Source of the DNA: Alcaligenaceae bacterium
GTDB taxonomy: Bacteria > Pseudomonadota > Gammaproteobacteria > Burkholderiales > Burkholderiaceae_B
DNA length: 64,000 nucleotides
NCBI GenBank assembly: GCA_013416455.1
Contig: JACCES010000009.1
Coordinates: 62,001 to 126,000, forward strand
Reading direction: 5' to 3'
In this document: one piece after another, positions 25,605-35,170 of the stretch
How the letters are laid out: each line of letters opens with the position of its first letter
Position numbering within the stretch: the first letter of the stretch is position 1
Notes under the pieces: generated by a model
The model's input: the letters and a program-made list of their open reading frames with translations, nothing else
Database searches by the model: none
What the model was told of the DNA's origin: nothing
Program-made: the position numbers and the translations under genes

Positions 25605-26150
25605 ATGTCGTCACAGCAAGCTCCATTCCCGGCCATTTCACTGAAATTGCCCGACGAAGACGCCACGCATGCGCTGGCGGCGTCCTTCGCGCCGCTGTTG
25701 TGCGGACGGCGGCCGGAACTGGCCGCGGGCGGCCGCATTCACCTGCGCGGCGACCTGGGAACGGGCAAAACCAGCTTCGTTCGTGCCTTTCTCAGGGCGG
25801 CCGGAATACAGGGACGCATCAAAAGTCCTAGCTATGCACTGCTTGAAAGCTATAATCTTTCTAGCTTACACTTCTATCACCTTGATTTTTATAGATTTAG
25901 CGATACACGCGAATGGTTGGATGCAGGATTTCGAGACATTCTTCAGGAAAATGCCATCGTCCTGATCGAATGGCCGGAACAGGCGGGCACGCTGCTGCCG
26001 CCACCCGATCTGGACATTCGGCTCGAACATGAGGACAAAGGGCGCACCGCCGTGCTCACCGCGCACAGCGATAAAGGATCACTATGGCTGACGACTCTAT
26101 TTCCCCCAGCGCCGGCACCCCCGCCACCGACTTCGGCAGGCGGCGGCTGA
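25605..26150 (+). CDS. tsaE: tRNA threonylcarbamoyladenosine biosynthesis ATPase TsaE
   Basis: ATPase of the TsaBDE complex that makes t6A37 in ANN-decoding tRNAs. Of 181 residues, Walker A is GDLGTGKT at 49-56; IKSPSYALLESY and FYHLDFYRF match the family. GAGGAAA precedes ATG 25605. The last 67 bp overlap the start of amiC in another frame, giving a Pro-rich tail (PAPAPPPPTSAGGG) unlike the family; the functional core ends before it. Codons around 25828-25905 are strikingly A/T-rich compared with the rest. Confidence 0.93.
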   Translation: MSSQQAPFPAISLKLPDEDATHALAASFAPLLCGRRPELAAGGRIHLRGDLGTGKTSFVRAFLRAAGIQGRIKSPSYALLESYNLSSLHFYHLDFYRFSDTREWLDAGFRDILQENAIVLIEWPEQAGTLLPPPDLDIRLEHEDKGRTAVLTAHSDKGSLWLTTLFPPAPAPPPPTSAGGG

Positions 26151-27478
26151 TCGCGAGCGCCACCACGCTTCTCGTCTTCCCCATCATTCCCCGCGTCGCG
26201 CAGGCCGCCAGCATCGTCGCGGTACGCACCTGGCCGGCCGACGAATACACGCGCGTCACGCTGGAAATGGATTCCGAGCTCAAGGCCGAACACTTCACGC
26301 TCGATGGACCGGACCGCCTGGTCGTGGACATCGAAGGGCTGACCTTGAACAGCACGCTCAATGAGCTGGTGTCCAAAGTGCGCCCCAACGATCCCTATAT
26401 CGCCACCGTACGCGTCGGCCAGAACCGGCCCGACGTCGTGCGCCTGGTGCTGGATCTCAAGCAGCCGGTGGCTCCGCAGATCTTCACACTCAAACCCATC
26501 GGGGAATACAAGTACCGCCTGGTGGTCGACCTTTACCCCAAGGTGGCGCAGGACCCTCTGCTGGCCATCATGGACAGCAAGGACCCGGACCCCCTCGCCG
26601 ACGTGCTGGAACAACTGGCCCAGCAGGGCGCGGATGCGCCCATTCCATCGGTGCAGGGCCAGGCCCTGCCACAGACCGCGCGCAAGCCGGACCTGCCCTC
26701 GCCGCCATCCGGCGGCGGCAGCGCCAGACCGCAGCCGGCCCCCACGCCCGCGCCCGCGCCGGCACCCAGCAGGCGCGGCAATATTCTGGTTGCCCTCGAC
26801 CCCGGCCATGGGGGCGAGGACCCGGGCGCCATCGGCCGCGGCGGCACCCGCGAGAAAGACATCGTGCTGTCGATCGCGCGGCGGCTCAGACGGATGATCG
26901 ACGGCACGCCGGGCATGAAAGCCTACATGACGCGCGACGGCGATTACTTCGTGCCGCTGCACGTGCGGGTGCAGAAGGCACGGCGGGTCAAGGCCGATCT
27001 CTTCATATCCATACACGCGGATGCATGGATCAAGCCCACCGCCCGCGGGTCGTCCGTCTACGCACTGTCGCAGAACGGCGCAACCAGCACCATGGCACGC
27101 ATGATGGCCCAGCGCGAGAATGAAGCCGACCTGATCGGCGGCGTCAACCTGGGCACGCACAACCCCCAAGTGGCGAAAGTACTGCTGGACCTGTCCACCG
27201 CGGCGCAGATCAACGATTCCATACGCGTGGGGCGCCAGGTCCTCGGCGAGATTGGAAAGATCAATCGCCTTCACAAGAGACAGGTCGAACGGGCCGGCTT
27301 CGCCGTGCTGAGGGCGCCCGACATTCCCTCCATCCTGGTCGAAACGGCTTTCATCAGCAATCCGACCGAAGAAAGGATGCTGCGCAGCAGCAAATACCAG
27401 GACGAAGTCGCCCGCGCCATGCTGTCGGGAATCCAGGACTATTTCCGCACCACCCCCGCCCTCGCTCGAAGGGGATGA
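26084..27478 (+). CDS. amiC: N-acetylmuramoyl-L-alanine amidase AmiC
   Basis: Periplasmic zinc amidase that splits septal peptidoglycan during daughter-cell separation. Of 464 residues, a twin-arginine signal (GRRRLIASATTLLVFP, about 18-33) is followed by an AMIN domain (about 45-145), a Pro/Gln-rich linker and the Amidase_3 domain (about 230-455). Zinc and catalytic residues are visible: His in LDPGHGG, Glu in TREKD, His in ISIHAD and Glu in VETAFISN. It overlaps the 3' end of tsaE. The order tsaE-amiC-mutL-miaA is conserved in related bacteria. Confidence 0.95.
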   Translation: MADDSISPSAGTPATDFGRRRLIASATTLLVFPIIPRVAQAASIVAVRTWPADEYTRVTLEMDSELKAEHFTLDGPDRLVVDIEGLTLNSTLNELVSKVRPNDPYIATVRVGQNRPDVVRLVLDLKQPVAPQIFTLKPIGEYKYRLVVDLYPKVAQDPLLAIMDSKDPDPLADVLEQLAQQGADAPIPSVQGQALPQTARKPDLPSPPSGGGSARPQPAPTPAPAPAPSRRGNILVALDPGHGGEDPGAIGRGGTREKDIVLSIARRLRRMIDGTPGMKAYMTRDGDYFVPLHVRVQKARRVKADLFISIHADAWIKPTARGSSVYALSQNGATSTMARMMAQRENEADLIGGVNLGTHNPQVAKVLLDLSTAAQINDSIRVGRQVLGEIGKINRLHKRQVERAGFAVLRAPDIPSILVETAFISNPTEERMLRSSKYQDEVARAMLSGIQDYFRTTPALARRG

Positions 27479-27560
27479 ACTCGGACGTAGAACAGTCCCT
27501 GCGGACTGTTCTACGCCGAGTGAATCCGAGCGGCATGCAAGCCGCGAGGTGGGATGAATC

Positions 27561-27683
27561 CGAGCGGCATGCAAGCCGCGAGGTGGGATGAGCTCGGACA
27601 CAAGAGAGTCCACTGCGGACTCTCTTGTGCCTAGTGAATCCGAAGGGCTTGCAAGCCCTGAGGTGGGAAGATAGTGGCAATAG
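27561..27683 (+). repeat. 123-bp direct repeat, copy 1
   Basis: Matches 27770-27892 with only two differences (27592 G/A and 27672 A/C). It includes the 13-bp-stem hairpin at 27599-27629 and the 14-bp perfect palindrome GGGCTTGCAAGCCC. The near-identity points to a recent duplication. Confidence 0.93.
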
Positions 27684-27769
27684 GATGGCCCCGCTGGTTC
27701 ATCCGAAAGGCCTGCAGGCCATGAGGTAGAGAGATCCCCGCAATAAATTGCACATGCACCCGGTTCATC

Positions 27770-27892
27770 CGAGCGGCATGCAAGCCGCGAGGTGGGATGA
27801 ACTCGGACACAAGAGAGTCCACTGCGGACTCTCTTGTGCCTAGTGAATCCGAAGGGCTTGCAAGCCCTGAGGTGGGAAGATCGTGGCAATAG
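27770..27892 (+). repeat. 123-bp direct repeat, copy 2
   Basis: Second copy, offset by 209 bp from the first, with 121 of 123 bases the same. It contains the hairpin at 27808-27838. The 86-bp spacer between copies holds one further short unit with the palindrome GGCCTGCAGGCC. Confidence 0.93.
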
Positions 27893-28005
27893 AATGAGAA
27901 TGCCCCCGCCCCTCCAAAGTACGAAACTCCACACACGACATGTCCGCCGCGCCGGGTAAAATCCAAGGTCTGTCCACATTGATTTGAAGGACGATCGACA
28001 GACGG

Positions 28006-29931
28006 ATGACCGACAGACGCCCCATATCCCCCCTGCCCGACCTCCTCATCAGCCAGATCGCAGCCGGCGAAGTCATCGACCGGCCGGCGTCGGTTCTGAA
28101 GGAACTGCTGGAAAACGCGCTGGACGCGGGCGCCAGCGCCATCGAGGTGCGCCTCGACGGCGGCGGCGTCCGGCGCATTGCGGTCATCGACGACGGCAAC
28201 GGCATTCCCCCGGAAGAGCTTCCTCTGGCGCTGCGTCGGCACGCCACCAGCAAGATCGCATCGCTGGATGACCTCGAACACGTGGCGTCCATGGGTTTCC
28301 GCGGCGAAGCCCTCGCATCGATCGCATCGGTCGCGCGCCTGACCATCACATCGCGCAGCCCCGATGCCGGGCATGCCTGGCAGATCGACGGCTCGACGCT
28401 GGAAACGAGCGCGGCGGCGGGGCCGACCGGCACAACGGTGGACGTCAGGCAGCTGTTCGACGCCGTACCGGCCCGGCGCAAGTTCCTGCGCTCCGAAACC
28501 ACGGAATACGGCCACTGCCTGGACGCGCTGGAGCGCATCGCGCTGGCCCATCCCGACGTCGCCTTCCGCCTGTTCCACAATGAAAAGCCGCAACGCCACT
28601 GGCGGGCCGCCGGCATGGCGCAACGGCTGCGCGACGTCCTGGGCACCGAATTCACCGAGCAGGGGATACTGGTGGAACACGACCACGGCCTCATATGCCT
28701 GCGCGGCCTGATCACCCGCCCGACCCTCGCCCGACATCGCGCGGATCGCCAGTATCTGTATGTCAATGGGCGCTATGTGCGCGACCGCAGCGTCTCCCAT
28801 GCGGTACGGCAGGCCTATGCCGACGTCCTGCATGGCGATCGCCATCCGGCCTATGTGCTGTTTCTTGACGTGGATCCGGCCGTCGTGGATGTCAACGTGC
28901 ATCCCGCCAAGCATGAGGTCAGGTTCCGCGACAGCGGCGCGATCCACCGTTTCGTTTCGCAGGCGCTCAACGAAGTCCTGGCCAGCACGCCGGGCATGCA
29001 CGAGGCGCCCGCGGCGGGGAGGTCCCCCGCGAACGATGCGGCGGGTGCCGCCGCCGCATCGGCCGGCGGCCATCCGGCCGGCGCGGGCCGCGCGGACGAC
29101 GTCATGCCCCTCCATTCGCCCGATCCCGTGGCCCGGGCCCCCTACGCGGGCGGCGGCATGCCGCCCCGCCAGGCCGCCATCAGCCTGCGCGACCGGGATG
29201 CCGCATCCGATGCCTGGCAATCGCTGTACCGCCCTCTCGAAGACGGCATGCCGGGCCCCGCCGCGGATGACGCGCCAGCGACGCCGCCGCCCGCCTGGGC
29301 GGCCGCGCAGTCCGGCGCCGCCTCCCCCGGCGCCGACGAGCCGGATCCCCAGCCGCTCGGGCAGGCGCTGGCACAGGTGCACGGCATCTACATACTGGCG
29401 CAGAACCGCAAGGGCCTGGTCCTGGTGGACATGCACGCCGCGCACGAACGCGTGGTCTATGAAAGACTCAAGCAGGCCCTGGACGAGCGCGATCTGCCGC
29501 GCCAGGAACTGCTCGTTCCGGTAGTGTTCAACGCCGACCCGCGCGATCTCGGCCTGATCGAAGAATTCGGCGATTCACTTGAAACCCTGGGCCTGATCCT
29601 GACCCCGGCCGGCCCATCGGCCATCGCGGTCCGTGCCGTGCCGGCCCTGCTCGCCCAGGGCGACATCGAATCACTGGTGCGCGGCGTACTGCGGGATCTC
29701 GACCATGTCGGCAGTTCCAGCCTCCTGACCGAACAACGCAACGAGCTGCTTTCCACCATGGCCTGCCACGGCTCGGTGCGGGCCAACCGCAGGCTGACGC
29801 TCGACGAGATGAACGCGTTGCTGCGGCAGATGGAACGGACGGAGCGCGCCGACCAGTGCAACCACGGCCGGCCCACCTGGCTGCAATGGACGCTGGGCGA
29901 ACTGGACCGCATGTTTCTGCGCGGGCAATGA
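28006..29931 (+). CDS. mutL: DNA mismatch repair protein MutL
   Basis: GHKL ATPase that links MutS mismatch recognition to strand removal. The 641 residues show the conserved N-terminal motifs [12 protein letters not shown] (32-43), DDGNGI (62-67) and GFRGEAL (97-103), then an Ala/Pro-rich linker (about 330-450) and the C-terminal dimerisation domain. The start of the C-terminal domain ([17 protein letters not shown]) is clear; I do not see a DQHAx2Ex4E endonuclease motif (the region reads [14 protein letters not shown]). ATG 28006 follows AAGGACG. It is separated from amiC by the repeat array. Confidence 0.97.
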   Translation: MTDRRPISPLPDLLISQIAAGEVIDRPASVLKELLENALDAGASAIEVRLDGGGVRRIAVIDDGNGIPPEELPLALRRHATSKIASLDDLEHVASMGFRGEALASIASVARLTITSRSPDAGHAWQIDGSTLETSAAAGPTGTTVDVRQLFDAVPARRKFLRSETTEYGHCLDALERIALAHPDVAFRLFHNEKPQRHWRAAGMAQRLRDVLGTEFTEQGILVEHDHGLICLRGLITRPTLARHRADRQYLYVNGRYVRDRSVSHAVRQAYADVLHGDRHPAYVLFLDVDPAVVDVNVHPAKHEVRFRDSGAIHRFVSQALNEVLASTPGMHEAPAAGRSPANDAAGAAAASAGGHPAGAGRADDVMPLHSPDPVARAPYAGGGMPPRQAAISLRDRDAASDAWQSLYRPLEDGMPGPAADDAPATPPPAWAAAQSGAASPGADEPDPQPLGQALAQVHGIYILAQNRKGLVLVDMHAAHERVVYERLKQALDERDLPRQELLVPVVFNADPRDLGLIEEFGDSLETLGLILTPAGPSAIAVRAVPALLAQGDIESLVRGVLRDLDHVGSSSLLTEQRNELLSTMACHGSVRANRRLTLDEMNALLRQMERTERADQCNHGRPTWLQWTLGELDRMFLRGQ

Positions 29932-29938
29932 GGGGAGC

Positions 29939-30943
29939 ATGACGGCGGTCGCAGGCATCAGCCCCGTTCCCGGGGATCATGGCGGCGCGGGCTTTCCCGT
30001 CCTCTGTCTGGCCGGCCCGACGGCATCGGGCAAAAGCGCCGCCAGCCTTGCCCTGGCCCGGCGCTGGCCCGTGGAAATCATCGTCATGGATTCGGCGACC
30101 ATCTATCGCGGCATGGACGTCGGCACCGCCAAGCCCAGCCCCGGGGAACAGGCACAGACGCCCCACCACCTGCTCGACATCCGCGACCCCGCCGAAACCT
30201 ATTCCGCCGCGGAGTTCCGCGCCGATGCGCTGGCGCTGATCGACGCGATACGGGCACGCAATCGCCTGCCCGTGATCTGCGGCGGGACCATGATGTACTA
30301 CAAGGTATTGCGCGAAGGCATCGCCGCGCTGCCGCAGGCCGATGCCGCCCTGCGCGCGCAAATCGACGAAGAGGCCAGGCGCCGCGGCTGGCCGGCCCTG
30401 CATGCGGACCTGGCTCTGCACGACCCCGTCACCGCCGCCCGGCTGGCACCCAATGACAGCCAGCGCCTGCAGCGGGCCATCGAAATCCACCGCGCCACCG
30501 GGATTCCCATGTCCGCCTGGCTGGCGCGCGGCAAGTCGCAGGCGCCGCCTTCCCACCGCTACCTTACGCTGAGCCTGGAACCCGCCGACAGGCTGGCGCT
30601 GCATGCCCGCATTGCCCGGCGCTATCACGCCATGCTGGATGAAGGCCTGCTCGACGAAACCGCCCGCCTGCATGCGCGCGGCGACCTGCATCCCGGACTG
30701 CCATCTGTGCGCTGCGTCGGATACCGCCAGCTATGGGACCATCTGGAAGGGAAAATCACGCTGGACGAAGCCGTGGAACAGGCCATTGCCGCCACCCGCC
30801 AGCTGGCCAAGCGCCAGCTTACGTGGCTGCGTTCGGACCCTGACCGCAGTATTGTCGACTGCCTGTCGCCTCATGCCGTCGACCGCATCATCGACCTGGC
30901 GCATGCGGCCTGGAAGGATCCGGCCGGCCACCTGCCACCCTGA
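29939..30943 (+). CDS. miaA: tRNA dimethylallyltransferase MiaA
   Basis: Adds dimethylallyl to A37 of tRNAs reading UNN codons. The 334-residue product has the P-loop GPTASGKS (26-33), [16 protein letters not shown] and the [10 protein letters not shown] segment. An N-terminal extension of about 20 residues precedes the P-loop domain. AGGGGAGC directly precedes ATG 29939, seven bases after the mutL stop, so mutL-miaA is an operon. Confidence 0.96.
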   Translation: MTAVAGISPVPGDHGGAGFPVLCLAGPTASGKSAASLALARRWPVEIIVMDSATIYRGMDVGTAKPSPGEQAQTPHHLLDIRDPAETYSAAEFRADALALIDAIRARNRLPVICGGTMMYYKVLREGIAALPQADAALRAQIDEEARRRGWPALHADLALHDPVTAARLAPNDSQRLQRAIEIHRATGIPMSAWLARGKSQAPPSHRYLTLSLEPADRLALHARIARRYHAMLDEGLLDETARLHARGDLHPGLPSVRCVGYRQLWDHLEGKITLDEAVEQAIAATRQLAKRQLTWLRSDPDRSIVDCLSPHAVDRIIDLAHAAWKDPAGHLPP

Positions 30944-31000
30944 AGTCTCTTTCATCATCAGGGGTGGCCGCAAAGCCATCCTCGTTGGCGTGAACAGGCC

Positions 31001-32053
31001 CTAAACCACCGTCACCTGCGGCGCTTCGGCGCCCTGGCGTTCGGCGATCTCGCCCAGCACATGGACGGTTTCCCCCTGGCCGCGCAGGGTTTCGGCAATG
31101 GCATCGGCCTGCGCCGCCGGCACGATCACCACCATGCCGATGCCGCAATTGAAGACGCGGTGCATTTCTTCTTCGGCCACGTTGCCGTTCTGCTGCAGCC
31201 ACTGGAACAAGGGCGGCAGCGACCAGGCATCGCGGTGCAGCCGCGCCGCCATATCCGCCTGCAGGATGCGCGGCACATTGTCGAGCAGGCCGCCGCCCGT
31301 AATGTGGGCCAGCCCCTTGATGGAACGGCCATGGACGGCCAGCGCCCGCAGGATGGACTTCACGTAGATGCGGGTGGGCGCCATGACGACGTCCAGCAGC
31401 GGCCGCCCGTCCAGTTCCTGATCGGGCCGGGCGTTGGCATGCTTGAGGATCTTGCGCAGCAGCGAATAGCCGTTCGAGTGGGCACCGCTGGAAGCCAGGC
31501 CCAGCACCACGTCGCCCGGCCCGATCTGCTTGCCGTCGATGATGGCGGATTTTTCCACGGCGCCCACGGCGAAGCCGGCCAGGTCGTATTCACCGTCGGG
31601 ATACATGCCCGGCATCTCGGCCGTCTCGCCGCCTATCAGGGCGCAGCCCGCCAGCTCGCAGCCCTGCGCGATGCCCTGCACCACGCTTGCGGCCGTATCG
31701 ACCGACAGCTTGCCGCAGGCGAAGTAATCGAGGAAGAAGAGCGGTTCGGCGCCCTGCACCAGAATATCGTTCACGCTCATGGCGACGAGATCGATTCCCA
31801 CCGTATCATGGCGATTCCATTCGAAGGCCAGCCGCAGCTTGGTTCCCACGCCGTCGGTGCCGGACACCAGCACCGGCTCTTTCAGGTGGCGCGGCACTTC
31901 GAACAGCGCGCCGAAGCCGCCTATGCCGGCCATGACTCCCGCGCGCATGGTCTTTGCGGCCATGGGCTTGATGCGGTCCACCAGGGCCTCGCCGGCGTCG
32001 ATATCGACCCCGGCGTCGCGATAGGTGAGAGATGCAGAATGTTTGTCAGTCAT
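31001..32053 (-). CDS. purM: Phosphoribosylformylglycinamidine cyclo-ligase
   Basis: AIR synthetase, fifth step of purine synthesis. The 350-residue length matches the family. Conserved parts include [15 protein letters not shown], the metal/ATP region [33 protein letters not shown] and [17 protein letters not shown]. It is convergent with miaA and divergent from hda. Adjacent purine genes are absent, as expected for a dispersed pathway. Confidence 0.97.
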   Translation of the reverse strand: MTDKHSASLTYRDAGVDIDAGEALVDRIKPMAAKTMRAGVMAGIGGFGALFEVPRHLKEPVLVSGTDGVGTKLRLAFEWNRHDTVGIDLVAMSVNDILVQGAEPLFFLDYFACGKLSVDTAASVVQGIAQGCELAGCALIGGETAEMPGMYPDGEYDLAGFAVGAVEKSAIIDGKQIGPGDVVLGLASSGAHSNGYSLLRKILKHANARPDQELDGRPLLDVVMAPTRIYVKSILRALAVHGRSIKGLAHITGGGLLDNVPRILQADMAARLHRDAWSLPPLFQWLQQNGNVAEEEMHRVFNCGIGMVVIVPAAQADAIAETLRGQGETVHVLGEIAERQGAEAPQVTVV

Positions 32054-32204
32054 GAGAAAAGCCGTGGGATGTGCAAGAATTGCGGGTTGAACTGTTTATC
32101 AGGCCAGATTTTACGATGAACCGTACTTTATGGGTTTGATGCCGCGGGTCCGGCACGCAGGCGCGGCACGGCGGCCTTGGGCCGCGTGGCCGGCCATACT
32201 GGAT

Positions 32205-32284
32205 GACACGACCCCCACGCTCTCTACGTTCGCTGCCCCCCAAGGGGGCTTCAGCCTCCTTCGGGCGGCCGGGCGGAGGCTGAA
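32205..32284 (+). repeat. Hairpin-rich repeat carrying the hda ribosome-binding site
   Basis: Two stems lie in the purM-hda gap: GCCCCC/GGGGGC (32235-32240 with 32244-32249) and a perfect 10-bp stem TTCAGCCTCC (32250-32259) with GGAGGCTGAA (32275-32284). The second arm holds the Shine-Dalgarno of hda and ends right at its ATG. The text CCCCCACGCTCTCTACGTTC resembles a dispersed Burkholderiales intergenic repeat I recall, but this was not checked by search. The rest of the 231-bp gap shows nothing else. Confidence 0.75.
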
Positions 32285-32971
32285 ATGACACAACAACTGA
32301 TCCTCGATCTGCTTCCCGCTCCGCCTCCCACGCTCGACAATTTCGTGGTGGGCCGCAACGCGCCGGCACTTGCCGCCCTGCGCGAATGCCAGCCGGGCCG
32401 CGCCATTTATCTGTGGGGGCCGCATGGCGTCGGGCGCAGCCATCTGCTGCGCGGCGCCAGCCATCGGCCCGGCGGCCACTACCAGCCCGCCGGGGCCGCG
32501 GCCGCCCGTCTGCGCGAGATCGCCACGGGCGAAACCGTGAATTTCTCGCTCATTGCCGTGGACGACGTCCAGGCGCTCGATGCCGATGGCCAGGCCGCGC
32601 TCTTCGCGCTATACAATCGATGGCGCGAAAGCGCGGCCACGCAAGAAGCCTTCGCCCTGGTGATCGCCGGCGACGGCTCTCCGCTCGGCATGAACGTGCG
32701 CGAAGACCTGCGCACCCGCCTGGGCTGGGATCTGGTGTTCCGCCTGGAACAGCTATCCGACGAAGAACGCGCCCAGGCCCTGCACAGCCGCGCCGCCGCC
32801 CGGGGGCTGGAACTCTCCCCCGATGTCGTGGCCTGGCTCCTGACGCACCATGAACGCGACATGAGCCGCCTGGCCGCGGTGGTGGATGCGCTGGATCGCT
32901 ATTCCCTCGCGCGCCACCGTCCCATCACTCTGCCTTTGCTGAAAGACCTGCTTGCAAGCGATCAGCCCTGA
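32285..32971 (+). CDS. hda: DnaA regulatory inactivator Hda
   Basis: AAA+ protein that, with the sliding clamp, converts DnaA-ATP to DnaA-ADP after initiation. Of 228 residues, the N-terminal QQLILDLL is the clamp-binding motif, followed by a DnaA-like ATPase core with GPHGVGRS (the Arg in place of Lys in the P-loop is also seen in E. coli Hda) and VDDVQALD for Walker B. The GGAGG for ATG 32285 lies inside a hairpin arm. It overlaps no gene, and the HAD hydrolase follows by 13 bp. Confidence 0.93.
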   Translation: MTQQLILDLLPAPPPTLDNFVVGRNAPALAALRECQPGRAIYLWGPHGVGRSHLLRGASHRPGGHYQPAGAAAARLREIATGETVNFSLIAVDDVQALDADGQAALFALYNRWRESAATQEAFALVIAGDGSPLGMNVREDLRTRLGWDLVFRLEQLSDEERAQALHSRAAARGLELSPDVVAWLLTHHERDMSRLAAVVDALDRYSLARHRPITLPLLKDLLASDQP

Positions 32972-32984
32972 ACGAAAGAAATTC

Positions 32985-33698
32985 ATGACCACATCCACCC
33001 GTCTCGCCCTGTTCGACCTGGATCACACCCTGCTGCCGCTGGACAGCGACTACCAATGGGCCGATTACCTCGCCCGCACCGGCCGGGCCGGCGATCCGGC
33101 CGAAGCCCAGCGCCGCAACGAAGAACTGATGGAACGCTACAACGCGGGCCAGCTCACGGCGGAACAATCCGCCGAGTTCATGCTGGGCCTGCTGGCCCGC
33201 GCCAGCATGCCGGAACTGGCGCGCTGGCATGAATCCTTCATGGCGGAAGTGATCCGCCCGGCCATCCGCGACAATGCCATCGAACTGGTCCAGCGCCACA
33301 TGGCGCGCGGCGACCTGTGCGCGATCGTCACCGCCACCAATGATTTCGTCACCGCTCCCATTGCCCGCGCTTTCGGTATTCCCCACCTGATCGCCACCGT
33401 CGCCGAAACGCGGCAGGGCCGCTACACGGGCCGCATCCACGGCGTGCCCAGCTTCCAGGCGGGAAAGATCGTGCGTGTCGACGACTGGCTTTCCGGCATG
33501 GGCCTGACGCGCAACACCTTTCAGGAAAGCTGTTTCTACAGCGATTCGCCCAACGATCTGCCCTTGCTGGAAGTCGTCACCCGCCCCATCGCCACCAACC
33601 CCAGCCCGGCATTGCGCGAGGTCGCCCTGCAACGCGGCTGGGAAGTGCTGGATCTATTCAAGGAAATGCAGGACACCAAGGGAGGAATGCCGGCCTGA
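32985..33698 (+). CDS. HAD-IB family phosphatase (SerB-like)
   Basis: Phosphatase of the haloacid dehalogenase superfamily, subfamily IB, 237 residues. Motif I is FDLDHTLL with nucleophile Asp10-Asp12, motif II is the Thr/Ser in CAIVTATND, and motif III is YSDSPNDLPLL. It resembles the short SerB/CicA-type enzymes; the substrate could be phosphoserine or histidinol phosphate. ATG 32985 was chosen over an ATG 11 codons earlier that overlaps hda, since the family starts just before FDLDHTLL. The hda-HAD-pcnB-folK order is common in relatives. Confidence 0.88.
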   Translation: MTTSTRLALFDLDHTLLPLDSDYQWADYLARTGRAGDPAEAQRRNEELMERYNAGQLTAEQSAEFMLGLLARASMPELARWHESFMAEVIRPAIRDNAIELVQRHMARGDLCAIVTATNDFVTAPIARAFGIPHLIATVAETRQGRYTGRIHGVPSFQAGKIVRVDDWLSGMGLTRNTFQESCFYSDSPNDLPLLEVVTRPIATNPSPALREVALQRGWEVLDLFKEMQDTKGGMPA

Positions 33699-33811
33699 AT
33701 GCCGCCCGGACTCGCCCAGGCGCACACGGCCGGCAAGAACCGCCGCGTGGCCTGAGCCATCATCATGAAGACCGTCGCCTGCGCTTGGGAAAGTGGCCAT
33801 AAAATACGCAC

Positions 33812-35170
33812 ATGCTGCCTGAAACAATAAAGAACTTCGTTGCACGCCTGTTCAACGGTGCACGCCGCGGGCCGGAACGCCTGCCCGTCGAAAAACACGG
33901 CATCGACCGCCGCAACGTCTCGCGCCATGCGATCAAGGTCTGCGAGGTCCTGCGCCAGCATGGCCACGAAGCCTACATCGTGGGCGGCGCGGTGCGCGAT
34001 CTCATCGTCGGCCTCCAGCCCAAGGATTTCGACGTGGCCACCAATGCCACGCCCGAGCAGATCAAGCCGCTGTTCCGCCGCGCCCGCATCATCGGGCGGC
34101 GCTTCCGGCTGGTGCATGTGGTGTTCGGGCCCGAAATCATTGAAACCTCCACCTTCCGCACCGCTTCGGCCAATGGCGGCGAGCACACCGACGAGCACGG
34201 CCGCATACTGCGCGACAACGAGTTCGGCACGCACGAAGACGACGCGGCCCGGCGCGACTTCACGCTCAATGCGCTCTACTACGATCCGCTGAGCGAAGAA
34301 GTCATCGATTTCCATCGAGGGGTGAGCGATCTTCAGAAACGCATCGTGCGCATGATCGGAGACCCCGAGACGCGCTATCGCGAAGATCCCGTTCGCATGC
34401 TGCGGGCCGTGCGCTTTGCCTCCAAGCTGTCCGGGACCATAGAACCGGCCACCCTGGAGCCCATCCGCCGACTGGCATCGCTCATCGAACACGTGCCGGC
34501 GTCGCGCCTGTCCGATGAAACCCTCAAACTGCTGACCTGCGGGCATGCCATGGACTGCCTGCGCAAGTTGCGCGACGTCGGTCTGCACCAGGATCTCATG
34601 CCCTTGCTGGACGTGGTGTTCAACGTGCCGGAAGGCGAAGAATTCGTCGACCTGGCGCTGGCGCGCACCGACGCGCGCGTCAGGGCGGGCAAGCCGATCA
34701 GCCCCAGCTTCCTGTTCGCCGCGCTGCTCTGGAAGCTGGTCCACCAGCGCTGGCAGTCGCTCGCCGGGGCCGGCGGCCACCCCACGCAGTCGCTGCAGGA
34801 AGCCTCGGACTCCGTCCTCGACGAACAATCCCGCAAGATGGCTATACAACGTAGATACGTTGCGGACATTCGGGACATCTGGTTCATGCAGGCGCGCTTC
34901 GAGCGCGTGAACGCCAAGGCCATCTGGCGCATGATCGAGCAGCCGCGTTTCCGCGCGGCGGTGGATTTCCTTCAGCTGCGCGCCGAGGCCCGTGAAGTCG
35001 ACAGCGTCATGGCGCAATGGTGGATGGATCTCGCCAATGCCGATCCTGACGATCGCGGCCCCATGATCGAAGCCCGCCAGACATCCCAGCGCGATCGGGC
35101 GCCGGCCCTGCGCAAGCGCCGCCGGCGCTCCCCGCGCCGCAGCCCCGCGGCGGCGGACACGCCGGCATGA
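33812..35170 (+). CDS. pcnB: Poly(A) polymerase I
   Basis: Adds 3' A-tails that mark RNAs for decay. The 452-residue protein has the nucleotidyltransferase signature IVGGAVRDLIVG (GG at 58-59) and catalytic acids in DFDVATN (Asp72, Asp74), RRDFTLNALYYD, and a basic C-terminal tail (ALRKRRRRSPRRSPAA) typical of PcnB. It is distinguished from CCA-adding enzyme by this tail and by its neighbour folK. No Shine-Dalgarno precedes ATG 33812. The stop overlaps folK as ATGA. Confidence 0.94.
   Translation: MLPETIKNFVARLFNGARRGPERLPVEKHGIDRRNVSRHAIKVCEVLRQHGHEAYIVGGAVRDLIVGLQPKDFDVATNATPEQIKPLFRRARIIGRRFRLVHVVFGPEIIETSTFRTASANGGEHTDEHGRILRDNEFGTHEDDAARRDFTLNALYYDPLSEEVIDFHRGVSDLQKRIVRMIGDPETRYREDPVRMLRAVRFASKLSGTIEPATLEPIRRLASLIEHVPASRLSDETLKLLTCGHAMDCLRKLRDVGLHQDLMPLLDVVFNVPEGEEFVDLALARTDARVRAGKPISPSFLFAALLWKLVHQRWQSLAGAGGHPTQSLQEASDSVLDEQSRKMAIQRRYVADIRDIWFMQARFERVNAKAIWRMIEQPRFRAAVDFLQLRAEAREVDSVMAQWWMDLANADPDDRGPMIEARQTSQRDRAPALRKRRRRSPRRSPAAADTPA

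Larger units (their letters stand above)
27479..27895. repeat. Array of hairpin repeats between amiC and mutL (locus B)
   Basis: The 527-bp gap between amiC and mutL is mostly repeats. Two kinds alternate: a long hairpin with tip AGTCC/GGACT (27487-27514, 27599-27629, 27808-27838) and a short unit reading ATCCGA, then a small palindrome around TGCA, then GAGGT (six copies at about 27521, 27555, 27643, 27698, 27764 and 27842). The copies at 27521-27554 and 27555-27588 are perfect 34-bp tandems. Frames through it on the minus strand are repetitive and look non-coding. The remaining 110 bp to mutL is unique leader. Confidence 0.85.

Noticed and set aside
27521-27892. CRISPR-like array
   Set aside because: Units are tandem or irregularly spaced palindromes without constant-length unique spacers, and there are no cas genes.
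25943-27979. Long minus-strand frame (678 codons) across amiC and the repeat array
   Set aside because: It is antisense to amiC, rich in Arg/Gly/His, and its repeated peptide segments simply translate the hairpin repeats. No family features.
27631-29445. Minus-strand frame of 604 codons opposite mutL
   Set aside because: Antisense to an unmistakable mutL; composition is typical of GC-rich shadow frames.
30935-30967. Bidirectional terminator between miaA and purM
   Set aside because: CCACCCTGA/TCAGGGGTGG pairing is imperfect with a long loop and no T-run.
33780-33812. Promoter giving a leaderless pcnB mRNA
   Set aside because: TAAAAT at 33800-33805 fits a -10 box, but no -35 is found at proper distance; too weak to annotate.
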